The notes: generated from the letters alone by a model not told the origin. A stretch of 64,000 nucleotides of DNA from Streptomyces sp. NBC_01454 (GCF_036227565.1 NZ_CP109460.1:6014001-6078000), one strand, 5' to 3'; positions 20,017 to 28,291 are shown, counted from the stretch's first letter. Made by a program: numbers and translations.

Positions 20017-20209
20017 TCACAGACAACATCGCGACGCTGTGGGAGCTTCAACTGTGTTACTCCTCAGTGGAGTTGCCGAAGGGCCCGGCGTGCGGACCGG
20101 ACGGCGCGCGGACCGCACCGGCTGCCTTGTGGGGGCGACCGGGATGAAACCGCGGGCCGGCGGGGAGCATCCGGCTCGGGACGGTCTGCCCGCACGTGGA
20201 GAGGATCGA

Positions 20210-21079
20210 ATGAGCACTCTGCAAGCCATCACGCTCGACCAGGTGGTCGACACCGCCCGCTACCCCTTGTCGGATCTCGACGGTGCCGAGGGGCGGGCAG
20301 TGATGTCCCGTGCCCGGCGGGAACTCCGCACCCTCGGTTGCACGGTGCTGCCGGACTTCATCCGCCCCTCGCTCCGCGAGGTCCTGCGGGAGGAGTGCGC
20401 GGCCCTCGCCCCCCAGGCGCACTTCGAGACCGAGACGGTCAACGTCTACAACATCGCGGTGGACACCGAGCTGCCCGAGGATCACCCCGGACGCCGGACC
20501 TTCCAGCGCGGCAACGCCTTCGTCGCCCGGGACCGCATCCCGGAGGCGTCCCTGCTCAGCAGGCTCTACTCCCACCGGGCGTTCCAGGACTTCATCGCGC
20601 GCTGCTTCGGCCTGCCCGGGCTGCACGAGCTGGCCGACCCGCTCTCCGGGCTGGTCCTCAACGTCGTCGAGCCCGGCATGGAACACCCCTGGCACTTCGA
20701 CACCAACGAATTCACCGTCAGCATGCTCACCCAGCAGGCGCGGACCGGCGGCGTCTTCGAGTACTGCCCGAACATCCGCTCCGCCGACGACGAGCACTTC
20801 GGCGACGTCCGCGACGTCCTCGACGGCCGGGGCGAGCGGCTGACCCGACGCCTCCCGCTGCACCCCGGTGACCTGCAGCTCTTCAAGGGCCGCTACTCCC
20901 TGCACCGGGTGAGTCCGGTGCAGGGGGAGACCGCGCGGCACTCCGCGATCTTCGCCTACAGCCGGCGCCCCGGCGTCATCGGCAGCGTGGCCCGCACCCG
21001 GCAGCTCTTCGGCCGGGTACTGCCCGCGCATCTGGCGGCCGAGGGCCGAGCGGTCCGCGGCGACCGGCTGCTGGACTAG
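20210..21079 (+). CDS. Phytanoyl-CoA dioxygenase-like 2OG-Fe(II) oxygenase
   Basis: A 289-aa non-haem iron oxygenase. The jelly-roll core carries the facial triad: HFD within HPWHFDTNEF (about residues 163-165) and the distal His in YSLHRVSPV (about 231), with Arg in ETARHSAIFAY for 2-oxoglutarate. Related enzymes hydroxylate or halogenate free or carrier-bound amino acids and acyl groups. The ATG at 20210 follows GAGAGGATCGA. The next gene, 170 bp on, encodes a carnitine acyltransferase-like protein, suggesting a shared small-molecule pathway (for example trimethyl-lysine/carnitine-like chemistry, speculative). It is divergent from fadH. Confidence 0.8.
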   Translation: MSTLQAITLDQVVDTARYPLSDLDGAEGRAVMSRARRELRTLGCTVLPDFIRPSLREVLREECAALAPQAHFETETVNVYNIAVDTELPEDHPGRRTFQRGNAFVARDRIPEASLLSRLYSHRAFQDFIARCFGLPGLHELADPLSGLVLNVVEPGMEHPWHFDTNEFTVSMLTQQARTGGVFEYCPNIRSADDEHFGDVRDVLDGRGERLTRRLPLHPGDLQLFKGRYSLHRVSPVQGETARHSAIFAYSRRPGVIGSVARTRQLFGRVLPAHLAAEGRAVRGDRLLD

Positions 21080-21249
21080 GGCGTGTCGTCCGCCCCGGCG
21101 TGCGAAGACCGCTTCCCGCCCCGTGCTCCCCGGCGGGGCCGGCCACGCGGGCCACGATGCGAGGGCGCAGGAACCGAACCCACCGATGCCCCAGTCCCAC
21201 GATCCGAATCGAGAGAGCCGAATTGAATACCCGTCAGGACAGTGCAGCC

Positions 21250-23064
21250 ATGACGATCTTCGCCCGGGAGGACACCCTGCCACGGGTGCCGCTGCCCACA
21301 CTCGAGACGAGCTGTGAGCGGTTCCTCGCCTGGTGTGCGCCGCTGCTGACCGCCGAGGAGCGGGCGGCGACCGAGGCGGAGGTGGCCGCCTTCCTCCGGC
21401 CCGGCGGCCCCGGCCGGGTGCTGCAGGCCGCACTGGAGGAGTACGACGCCACCGAGGGCGTCCACAGCTGGCTCGACACCTTCTGGCCCTACCGCTACCT
21501 GGGCCGCCGGGACCGCATCGCCCTCAACGCCAACTTCTTCTTCCTCTTCCAGGACCCGGGCCCGGACGAGCCGCGCTCCCAGGTGGCGCGGGCGGCCGGG
21601 CTGATCGCCGGCGCCGTCGGCTACAAGCGCCAACTCGACGAGGACCTCCTCCCGCCCGCCGTACAGCGCGGCCAGGCCCAGTCGATGGTCCAGAACGCCT
21701 ACCTCTTCTCCGCCACCCGCATCCCCGGTGAGCGGCAGGACACCGTCCGCAGCCCCTACAGCGACGAGTGGCCCGGCCCCTCCGAGGCCCGGCACATCGT
21801 GGTGTTCCACCAGGGCGCCATGTTCCGGATGGAGGTGCTCGGCGCGGACGGCACCCCGCACAGCCTGGACGACCTCGAAGCGGGCCTGCGCACCGTGCTC
21901 AAGGCCGGCGCCGAACCCACCGCGCCCGACACCTCGGTGGGCCACCTCACCACCATGGCCCGCGCCGAATGGGCCGCCGCCCGCGAGTCGCTGCGCGGCC
22001 GCCACCCCCGCAACGCGGCGGCCCTGGACGACATCGAGACCGCGCTGTTCTGCGTCTGCCTGGAGGACTTCGCCCCCGCCGACGTCAAGGACGCCTGCGA
22101 CCAGCTGCTGTACGGCGACCGCGGCAACCGCTGGTTCGACAAGGCGGTGTCCCTGATCGTCTTCGCCGACGGCCGCGCGGGCATCAACGTGGAGCACTGC
22201 GAACTCGACGGGACCACCATCCTCGGCTTCACCGACGCCCTGCTCAGCACCCCCGCCGAGGAACAGTCCCGCCGCTCGGGCGCCCGCTCCCAGGGACTCC
22301 CGGCCGTGGAGCCGCTCGTCTTCGACCTGGACGACGCCCTGCGCACCCAGGTGCGCGCCGCCGCCGACGCCTTCGCCGCGTACGGCGCGGACACCGCCAC
22401 CCACACCGTCTCCTTCGACGACTTCGGCAGCACCACCGCCAAGGAACTGGGCGCCTCGCCCGACGCCTTCGTCCAGCTCGCCTACCAGCTGGCCCACCAG
22501 CGCGCCAAGGGCCACCTGGGCGCCACCTACGAGTCCATCGCCACCCGGCAGTACCGCCGCGGCCGCACCGAGGCGATGCGGGTGGTCACCCCCGAGATCC
22601 AGGAGTTCGTCGCCGCCATGGAGGACCCGTCGGCCTCCGCGGACACCCGCCGGGCCGCCTTCCGGGTCGCCGCGGCCCAGCACGTCGCCCGCGCCAAGGA
22701 GTGCCAGACCGGCCAGGCGCCCGAGCAGCACCTGTGGGAGCTGGAGCTGATCCAGCGGCGCCGCGGCGCGGAGCTGGGAGTGACCGAACAGCCCGCCCTC
22801 TACCGGACGCCCGGCTGGCTGACGATGCGCGACGACTACCTGAGCACCAGCTCCGCGCCGTCCACCCACATCCAGTACTTCGGCTTCGGCTCCACCAGCA
22901 GCCGCTGCATCGGCGTCGCCTACGTCCTGCTGCCCGACCGCTTCCACCTCTACCTGTCCACCCCGCTGCCGGTGGCCGACCAGATGCGGACCTTCGCCGA
23001 CCGGCTCCGCGAGGCGGTGTGCGACCTGCGCGCGCTGCTGTCCTCCGGACCGTCCGCGCACTGA
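21250..23064 (+). CDS. Choline/carnitine O-acyltransferase family protein
   Basis: A 604-aa enzyme transferring an acyl group between CoA and an alcohol such as carnitine. The family is mostly eukaryotic. Conserved features are intact: catalytic His in INVEHCELDGTT (about residue 316), the CoA-binding/TYES segment GATYESIATRQYRRGRTEAMR, STSSAPSTHIQYFGFGST and CIGVAYVLLPD. The N-terminal half contains SWLDTFWPYRYLGRRDRI and NANFFFLF, also typical. The ATG at 21250 is used; a TTG at 21220 gives 10 more residues and cannot be excluded. It probably works with the upstream 2OG oxygenase. Acceptor unknown. Confidence 0.85.
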   Translation: MTIFAREDTLPRVPLPTLETSCERFLAWCAPLLTAEERAATEAEVAAFLRPGGPGRVLQAALEEYDATEGVHSWLDTFWPYRYLGRRDRIALNANFFFLFQDPGPDEPRSQVARAAGLIAGAVGYKRQLDEDLLPPAVQRGQAQSMVQNAYLFSATRIPGERQDTVRSPYSDEWPGPSEARHIVVFHQGAMFRMEVLGADGTPHSLDDLEAGLRTVLKAGAEPTAPDTSVGHLTTMARAEWAAARESLRGRHPRNAAALDDIETALFCVCLEDFAPADVKDACDQLLYGDRGNRWFDKAVSLIVFADGRAGINVEHCELDGTTILGFTDALLSTPAEEQSRRSGARSQGLPAVEPLVFDLDDALRTQVRAAADAFAAYGADTATHTVSFDDFGSTTAKELGASPDAFVQLAYQLAHQRAKGHLGATYESIATRQYRRGRTEAMRVVTPEIQEFVAAMEDPSASADTRRAAFRVAAAQHVARAKECQTGQAPEQHLWELELIQRRRGAELGVTEQPALYRTPGWLTMRDDYLSTSSAPSTHIQYFGFGSTSSRCIGVAYVLLPDRFHLYLSTPLPVADQMRTFADRLREAVCDLRALLSSGPSAH

Positions 23065-23095
23065 CCCCCGGGACCGGCGGCTGCCTCTGCTCCAG

Positions 23096-23965
23096 CTACT
23101 TCAACAGCCGGGACAGCCGCCGGTCCGCCAGGATCTTGCCCCCGGTCTGGCACGTCGGGCAGTACTGCAGCGACGAATCGCTGAACGACACCTCCCGGAT
23201 GGTGTCCCCGCACACCGGACAGGCCTCGCCCTTCCGCCCGTGCACCCGCAGCCCGCTCTTCTTCTCCCCCTTGAGGTCCTTGAGCGCCAGCCCCCGCGAC
23301 CGCTCGACCGCGTCGCGCAGCGTCGTTCCGATCGCCTCGTGGATCCGCGCCACCTCCTCCCCGGAGAGCGCGGCGGCCCTCTTGAACGGCGACATCCGGG
23401 CCGCGTGCAGGATCTCGTCCGAGTAGGCGTTCCCGATCCCGGCCAGCACGCCCTGATCCCGCAGCACCCCCTTGATCTGCCGGCGCTCCCCGTCCAGCAG
23501 CCCGGCGAAGACCTCCAGGGTGAAACCCTCCGCCAGCGGATCCGGCCCCAGCCGCGCGATCCCCGCCACCTCCTGCGGATCCCGCACCACATACACCGCC
23601 AGATGCTTCTGACTCCCGGCCTCGGTCACGTCGAACCCCGCCCCGTCCCCGGGCTCCCCGAGCCGCACCCGCAACGCGAGCGGCCCCTTGCCGGGCCGCG
23701 GCGGCACCTCCGGCAGCCGGTCACTCCACCGCACCCACCCCGCCCGGGCGAGATGCATGACCAGATGCAGCTCCCCGACCCGCAGATCCAGAAACTTGCC
23801 GTGCCGCTCCACGCCCTCGCACACCCGGCCTTCGAGCGCGCTGAGCGGCGGCTCATAGGTCTTGAGCGCATGCACGGCCACCGGATACACCCGCCCGACG
23901 GTCCGCCCGGCCACCCGCTCCTCCAAGAACCGAGCCAGCGATTCAATTTCCGGCAATTCAGGCAT
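23096..23965 (-). CDS. Fpg/Nei family DNA glycosylase
   Basis: A 289-aa base-excision repair enzyme (formamidopyrimidine/endonuclease VIII family). The catalytic N-terminal PELPEIE directly follows the initiator Met. The helix-two-turn-helix region (GVLAGIGNAYSDEILHAARMSPFKRAAAL) and the C-terminal zinc finger C-x2-C-x16-C-x2-C (CPVCGDT...LQYCPTC) are intact. A Lys/Arg-rich insert (KDLKGEKKSGLRVHG) precedes the finger. The ATG at 23965 is set by the MPELPE start; the open frame upstream is not coding. It converges on the acyltransferase gene. Confidence 0.93.
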   Translation of the reverse strand: MPELPEIESLARFLEERVAGRTVGRVYPVAVHALKTYEPPLSALEGRVCEGVERHGKFLDLRVGELHLVMHLARAGWVRWSDRLPEVPPRPGKGPLALRVRLGEPGDGAGFDVTEAGSQKHLAVYVVRDPQEVAGIARLGPDPLAEGFTLEVFAGLLDGERRQIKGVLRDQGVLAGIGNAYSDEILHAARMSPFKRAAALSGEEVARIHEAIGTTLRDAVERSRGLALKDLKGEKKSGLRVHGRKGEACPVCGDTIREVSFSDSSLQYCPTCQTGGKILADRRLSRLLK

Positions 23966-24094
23966 ATGGCCAGTCTGCCTCGAACGGGGCGGGAGGGGGC
24001 GCCGAAATAGCCGCCGCGCGACGTCACGCGGCAGCGCCCCGGCCGGCACTCCCCGGTGACGGCTTTCGTGCAGAAGCGAACGGAGCATACGGGG

Positions 24095-24334
24095 ATGCCG
24101 GAGTATGTGATCGCGGCAGGAGTCACGGTGGCGGGATACCTGGCAGCCGTGCTGCGCACCTGGGTACGCGCCAGGGGCATGGTGCAGCTGGAAAAGGCGC
24201 GGGGGGCGGTGCGCCGCGACATGGTCCGTGCGCTTCCCGGAGGCAGCCGGTTCGTCGACCGTTCCGACCACGTCACCATCGAGGTCGGTCAGGGCAGGCC
24301 GTACGAAGGGGGCCGCCGTGGCCTGGGCGGGTGA
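24095..24334 (+). CDS. Small single-pass membrane protein
   Basis: A 79-aa hypothetical protein. The N-terminus is one hydrophobic helix (YVIAAGVTVAGYLAAVLRTW), followed by a basic cytoplasmic tail (VRARGMVQLEKARGAVRRDMV) and RSDHVTIEVG. The ATG at 24095 follows a short purine run (ACGGGG). It overlaps the WhiB-like start by 17 nt, suggesting translational coupling with the WhiB/sigma unit. Function unknown. Confidence 0.55.
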   Translation: MPEYVIAAGVTVAGYLAAVLRTWVRARGMVQLEKARGAVRRDMVRALPGGSRFVDRSDHVTIEVGQGRPYEGGRRGLGG

Positions 24335-24563
24335 CTGGTCGGCGCACGCGGCCTGCCGGACGGCCGACCCGGACGAGATGTTCGTCCAGGGAGTCGCCCG
24401 GAACAGGTCGAAGACGGTGTGCACCGGCTGCGAGGTGCGTACCGAGTGCCTGGCCGATGCCCTGGACAACCGGGTGGAGTTCGGCGTCTGGGGCGGCCTG
24501 ACGGTGCGCGAGCGCCGCGCCCTGCTGCTCCGTCGCCCCGCCGTCGCCTCGTGGCGCCGCTTC
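24318..24563 (+). CDS. WhiB-like (WblA-type) Fe-S protein module, frame lost at its C-terminus
   Basis: Encodes 82 residues that match the WhiB family closely, nearest in my recollection to WblA: DWSAHAACRTADPDEMFVQG, then C35-x2-C38-x5-C44 (VCTGCEVRTEC), which with C13 ligate a [4Fe-4S] cluster, and GVWGG at 56-60. The conserved tail SWRR(F/L)..TARTEYE is present in the DNA, but TARTEYE is in the +1 frame relative to SWRRF; one extra base (c24564) separates them. Staying in the WhiB frame gives Pro/Arg-rich noise to 25460. Past the shift the reading frame enters an ECF sigma factor without a stop. Start GTG at 24318. Confidence 0.75.
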
Positions 24564-24564
24564 C

Positions 24565-25119
24565 CTGACGGCCCGGACGGAGTACGAGGCCGCCGACGGC
24601 CTTCTCGACCTGGCGGAGCCCTCGTCCTGGCTGAGCGGCGAGGAGGAGGCCGCCTTCGTCAGCGTCTTCCGCGAGCGGTTCGTGCCGCTCGTGGGTTTCC
24701 TCATCAAGGCCGGCGCGTCCCGTCAGGACGCCGAGGACTCCGCCCAGAACGCCTTCGTGGCACTGGCCAAGTCCTGGCGGGACGTCGGTCACCCGAACCC
24801 CTGGCTGCGCAAGACGGCCTTCCGCATGTGGCTGAAGCTGGTGCACCGGATCCGACCGGACGAGCTCACCGACCAGATCCCGGAACGCGCCGAGGGCGAC
24901 CACGGCGACGACGTGACGCAGAAGCTGGCCCTGGTCCAGCTGCTCCGCCGGCTGCCCCCGCTGCAGCGCACGGTGATGGCCTTCGACATCGACGGCTGCA
25001 CCCCGTCCGAGACGGCCGAGGCGCTGGACGTCCCCGCGGCCAACGTGCGCCAGAACCTGCGGCGGGCACGCGCGCGACTCGAACGCCTGCTGGACGAGGA
25101 CGAGGGAGGGCAGCGGTGA
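24565..25119 (+). CDS. ECF-type sigma factor module, continuous with the WhiB-like tail
   Basis: 184 codons. It opens with LTARTEYEAADGLLDL (WhiB tail), then an acidic linker, then sigma region 2 (FRERFVPLVGFLIKAGASRQDAEDSAQNAFVALAKSW) and region 4 (LRRLPPLQRTVMAFDIDGCTPSETAEALDVPAANVRQNLRRARARL). No ATG/GTG/TTG exists upstream in this frame after the stop at 24499; the first normal start is GTG 24682, which would cut off the front of region 2. The sigma part therefore seems to be translated as a WhiB-sigma fusion by a frameshift, or from a CTG at 24565, or it is inactivated. It ends in GTGA shared with the next gene. Confidence 0.72.
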   Translation: MTARTEYEAADGLLDLAEPSSWLSGEEEAAFVSVFRERFVPLVGFLIKAGASRQDAEDSAQNAFVALAKSWRDVGHPNPWLRKTAFRMWLKLVHRIRPDELTDQIPERAEGDHGDDVTQKLALVQLLRRLPPLQRTVMAFDIDGCTPSETAEALDVPAANVRQNLRRARARLERLLDEDEGGQR

Positions 25120-25460
25120 ACACCACCCCCTCCGGCCGCTCGCGTCTCCAGCGGTTCCTCCAGGCAGGATCCGAGGAGCTGGAGACCACCCTCCACGCGA
25201 CGACCGACCTCCCCGCCCGCCTGTCCGCAACCCTTACCCCGAGGACCCCCGGCACCCAGGACACACCGGACCCGTCCTCCCCACTCACCAGAGCACTGCG
25301 CAACGGCGACCACGAACTGCGCCACGCCCTCACCCGGTCGACCGACACCGAGCAGCACCTCGCCGCGACCCTCCACCGGATCCCCGGCACCCACGGCACC
25401 GCCACCCACGGCACCGCCACCCCCCTGCCTCCCTTCCCCGGCGAGCACCACATCGCCTGA
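25116..25460 (+). CDS. Hypothetical protein coupled to the sigma module
   Basis: A 114-aa protein, not recognised. The GTG start overlaps the sigma stop (GTGA). The sequence is Thr/Pro/Leu-rich and mostly polar, with RLQRFLQAGSEELETTLHATTDLPARL at the front and a His/Thr-rich end; no membrane segment. Its position, as the next gene after an ECF sigma factor, is that of an anti-sigma or accessory factor, but no zinc motif or ASD fold is visible. It may be only partly functional. Confidence 0.5.
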   Translation: MNTTPSGRSRLQRFLQAGSEELETTLHATTDLPARLSATLTPRTPGTQDTPDPSSPLTRALRNGDHELRHALTRSTDTEQHLAATLHRIPGTHGTATHGTATPLPPFPGEHHIA

Positions 25461-25480
25461 CCTGGGGCCCCGGCTCCCTG

Positions 25481-25616
25481 CCGTCCGCCTGCCCACCGAA
25501 CAACGCGGGGTCCAGCTCGCCTCCCGCAGACCTCGACGCCGTCGTGTGGGGCACCGAGACCTCCATGACCGCCGAAGCCTCCCCGCTGCGCACCCCTCCC
25601 GTCGGCAGCGGCGACG
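25481..25616 (+). pseudogene. Remnant of an XRE-regulator C-terminus (copy of 35653-35790)
   Basis: About 136 bp align with the 3' part of the XRE-type gene at 34935-35909, including an identical stretch from GTCGTGTGGGGCACCG through the following GAGACCTCCATGA. One 2-bp deletion breaks the frame (position about 25505-25530). The fragment has no start and stops at the MerR gene end. It is a relic of a second copy of that gene. Confidence 0.75.
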
Positions 25617-25628
25617 TGCGGACAACTC

Positions 25629-26576
25629 CTAGGCGACCTGCGTGTCCAGCGCGGCGCGGAGCCAGTCGTCCATGGCGCCGATGGTCGGTTGCGAGGAAGC
25701 GGAGGGGAGTTCGCCGGCGAGTTGCCAGTAGCGGTCTATGAGGGGATGCGCGAGCTGGGCCAGCTGGGCGCTGAGTTGGCGGCGGAAGGCAGGGGTGTCC
25801 CGCGTGTTGCGCAAGCCGGCGTGGGCGGTGACGAAACAGTCGAGAGCTTCGCCCGCGTGCGGAGGCCGTTGGGCCCGTACGTCCGCCGAGGCGAGCGCGC
25901 ACGCCTCGACAAGCCCTTCGTAGAGGACGGCCGGGCGGCAGGCCCCGTCGGGGGTCCGGGCTGCGAGGCGGCGGATGTCGATGTCGAGGACGCGGGGGTC
26001 GGTGGCGACGGCGTGCAGTCGGACGAAGGTCAGGACCTGGGACGGGGTCGGGTCGGCGGGGGGCTGCGGCACCGCCGCCTCGAGCAGCGTGGAGAGCAGG
26101 CGGGCCGGGAGCCGCGCGGGGAGTACGTGACGCCAGAAGCGGGCCAGGGCGTCCGTGGTGGGCGGGATGCGCACGGCACCGATCAGACGCAGGCGGTCGG
26201 CGCGTTCCTCGGGGGTGCAGTCGCGGAGAAGGCGAAGGGCGGCCTCCCGCCAGCGCAGGGAGGACAGCTGCGTGCCGAGTTCTCGCAGCTGCCCCGCGAC
26301 GGCACCCTCCAGGGCGTCCGTTGCGCCCGGCGCGTCCTCCTGGGCGAGGATCCGGTCGACCTGCGGTAGCGGCAGGTCAAGGGTGCGTAGCGAACGGATC
26401 AGGCGCAGCCGGTCCAGGGCCTCGGGGCCGTACCGGCGGTGGCCCCCGGCGCTGCGGGTGGCCTCGGGCAGCAGACCGCGGTCCGAGTAGAAGCGGACGG
26501 TCTTGACGGTGACGCCTGCTTGCTCGGCGAGTTCGCCGATGCTCCACATGCCGTCAGGGGACGCGGACACGGTCAT
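25629..26576 (-). CDS. MerR family transcriptional regulator
   Basis: A 315-aa regulator. The N-terminal MerR DNA-binding domain is clear (residues 11-80: WSIGELAEQAGVTVKTVRFYSDRGLLPEATRSAGGHRRYG). A coiled helix and a long C-terminal effector domain (about 130-310) without Cys metal ligands follow, so it probably senses an organic ligand. The ATG at 26576 abuts a MerR-type promoter with a 19-bp spacer that drives the divergent hydrolase gene. MerR proteins activate such promoters by DNA distortion. Confidence 0.9.
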   Translation of the reverse strand: MTVSASPDGMWSIGELAEQAGVTVKTVRFYSDRGLLPEATRSAGGHRRYGPEALDRLRLIRSLRTLDLPLPQVDRILAQEDAPGATDALEGAVAGQLRELGTQLSSLRWREAALRLLRDCTPEERADRLRLIGAVRIPPTTDALARFWRHVLPARLPARLLSTLLEAAVPQPPADPTPSQVLTFVRLHAVATDPRVLDIDIRRLAARTPDGACRPAVLYEGLVEACALASADVRAQRPPHAGEALDCFVTAHAGLRNTRDTPAFRRQLSAQLAQLAHPLIDRYWQLAGELPSASSQPTIGAMDDWLRAALDTQVA

Positions 26577-26579
26577 GCC

Positions 26580-26610
26580 TTGAACCTCCCTCAGGGGGAG
26601 TTCCTACCGT
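26580..26610 (+). promoter_or_regulatory. MerR-type promoter/operator with 19-bp spacer
   Basis: TTGAAC (-35) and TACCGT (-10) separated by 19 bp; the spacer holds the imperfect dyad AACCTCCCTC/AGGGGGAGTT. This overlong spacer is the hallmark of MerR-activated promoters. It lies 64 bp before the hydrolase start. Confidence 0.75.
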
Positions 26611-26674
26611 AACGGCATGCGCGGCCGGGCCAACGGGGGCCTGCCGCGCAGCCAAGCTGTGCGAGGAGGCGTTG

Positions 26675-27466
26675 ATGACGGCGTATGTGCTGGTGCCGGG
26701 CGGTCATATGGGCGGCTGGCTGTGGCAGGACGTAGTGGATCGGCTGCGGGAGCGGGGAGCCGAGGCCTGCGCGGCCACGCTCACGGGCATGGGCGACCGC
26801 CGTCATCTGGCGGCCCCGGAAACGAACTTGGAGACACATATCGAGGATCTGGTGCAGCTCATCGATCACTTGGATGCGCCGGAGGTGGTGCTCGTCGCCC
26901 ACTGTCACGGCAGCTTCCCGGCGCTGGGCGCCGCCGACCGGCGCCCGGAACGGGTGTCCCGGATCGTGTACGTGTCGGCGCCCCTGCCGATGGACGGCTA
27001 CTCCGTGCACGGCCTGGTGCGCGAATTCGAGCCCGATCCGGCGGTCCGCGACGGATGGCGGCAACGGGCCGAACAGGCCGAGGACGGCTGGCGGCTCCCC
27101 CCGCCGTCACTCGACGACGTACAGGCCCGGGGCAGCGTCGCGGGCGTCCCCGCAGACGCGCTGGCCCGGCTCGTCCGCCTGGCCGCGCCGCAGCCGCTGG
27201 GAACGCTCACCCAGCCGCTCCGGCTGTCGGGGGCCGCCGCCGAGCTGCCGATGAGCGGCGTCTTCTGCACCGGCACGGGGATGAGCATCGCCATGGTCGA
27301 GTCCCTGGTGCGGTCGGGGGATCCGCGCTTCCGTGTGCTCACCGAGCCTCACGTGGCCTTCTTCGAACTCGACACCGGGCACTGGCCGATGCTCTCCGTC
27401 CCGGACGCGCTCGCCGGGGTGCTGCTCCGGGCCGCCGCGGGTGAAGGGCAGCGGGTGACCGCGTAG
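26675..27466 (+). CDS. Alpha/beta hydrolase with a Cys at the nucleophile position
   Basis: A 263-aa alpha/beta hydrolase. VLVPGGHMGGWLWQDVV gives the oxyanion HG-like turn (GGH); the nucleophile elbow reads VLVAHCHGSFPAL, that is A-H-C-H-G where the family has G-x-S-x-G; DTGHWPM carries the catalytic His. A Cys nucleophile is known in dienelactone hydrolases, so activity is plausible but the substrate differs from standard esterases. The ATG at 26675 has GAGGAGG upstream (a TTG one codon earlier is also open). Likely activated by the divergent MerR protein. Confidence 0.85.
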   Translation: MTAYVLVPGGHMGGWLWQDVVDRLRERGAEACAATLTGMGDRRHLAAPETNLETHIEDLVQLIDHLDAPEVVLVAHCHGSFPALGAADRRPERVSRIVYVSAPLPMDGYSVHGLVREFEPDPAVRDGWRQRAEQAEDGWRLPPPSLDDVQARGSVAGVPADALARLVRLAAPQPLGTLTQPLRLSGAAAELPMSGVFCTGTGMSIAMVESLVRSGDPRFRVLTEPHVAFFELDTGHWPMLSVPDALAGVLLRAAAGEGQRVTA

Positions 27467-27472
27467 TCCTGC

Positions 27473-28291
27473 TCAGCGAGGGCAGCGGGCCGCCTGCCCT
27501 CGCTCTCCCGAGGGTGCGGGGAGTTCGCCGGCCTGCGCGGGGTGTCCGAACCGGACGGCGACGCCGGGAGAGTAGAGGACACTGACGGGTTCGCCGAGCG
27601 CTGTGCGGATGCCTGCGGCCCGGGTGAGGCCCTCGTCGCACTCGACCAGTTCGGCCCGGTGCAGCGGCCACTGCGGGTGGGAGTTCGGGAGGTACACCGG
27701 GCGCCCGAAAAAGGTGTGGTGCATACCCCAGCGGGCGGTGAGGAAGTGCTCCAGGGCGCTGGGCTCCTGTATGCGCCCGCCGGGTCGTACGGTGATGCGG
27801 CTGTGCGTGCCGCAAGGCCCCGGCCAGCGTCTGCTGCTGGTGTACGTGAGGGTGTCGGCGCTGTGGCGGATGGCCATCCGTGACCACAGGTACGGCATGC
27901 GGAAGAGCGTTCGCGCGATGGTCACGGGTATGAGGCGGGAGGCGTCGAGCGAGCGGAAGACGACACCGCGACGGCCGTGCGCGTCGACCGAGTAGAGCCG
28001 GACATTCGTCTCCGGGAAGGTGCCCAGGTAGGGCATGCCGGGAAGGCGGAACCAGCCGACGCGGTGCATGCGGAAGGGAACCAGGCCGACATAGGTGGCC
28101 CCGTCGAAGGTGTCCGGAACCGTCCCGGCCGGCAGCAGGTGGGCCACGTCCCCCGGGTCAACGGCCCAGTGCAGAAAGGTCAGATCCAGCCACGACTGGG
28201 TGAGCAGCGGCCTCTCGGCGGAGTCGACCGGGACGGCGGAGACCGGTTCGGGAACGGGCGTGGCGAGGGGCACGGCGTCAGCATCGCACAC
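27473..28291 (-). CDS. DUF2071 (YqjF-like) family protein
   Basis: A 272-aa cytoplasmic protein of unknown activity. The DUF2071 pattern is visible: WLDLTFLHWAVDPGDVAHLLPAG, FDGATYVGLVPFRMHRV, NVRLYSVDAHGRRGVVFRSLDASRL and HFLTARWGMHH near the C-terminus. GTG at 28291 is used; GTG 28273 is an alternative. It converges on the hydrolase gene 6 bp away. Upstream of it lie a strong hairpin and the left end of the accessory island. Confidence 0.82.
   Translation of the reverse strand: MCDADAVPLATPVPEPVSAVPVDSAERPLLTQSWLDLTFLHWAVDPGDVAHLLPAGTVPDTFDGATYVGLVPFRMHRVGWFRLPGMPYLGTFPETNVRLYSVDAHGRRGVVFRSLDASRLIPVTIARTLFRMPYLWSRMAIRHSADTLTYTSSRRWPGPCGTHSRITVRPGGRIQEPSALEHFLTARWGMHHTFFGRPVYLPNSHPQWPLHRAELVECDEGLTRAAGIRTALGEPVSVLYSPGVAVRFGHPAQAGELPAPSGERGQAARCPR

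Noticed and set aside
21073..21090. CTAGGGCGTGTC after the 2OG oxygenase as a second MITE end
   Set aside because: Only about 12 bp match the foldback terminus, and no complementary arm follows within 300 bp.
24228..25460. Single 410-aa frame from the WhiB start to the coupled hypothetical gene
   Set aside because: After residue 82 the product is Arg/Pro/Gly noise, while the sigma motifs are in another frame; the last 114 codons are a separate gene.
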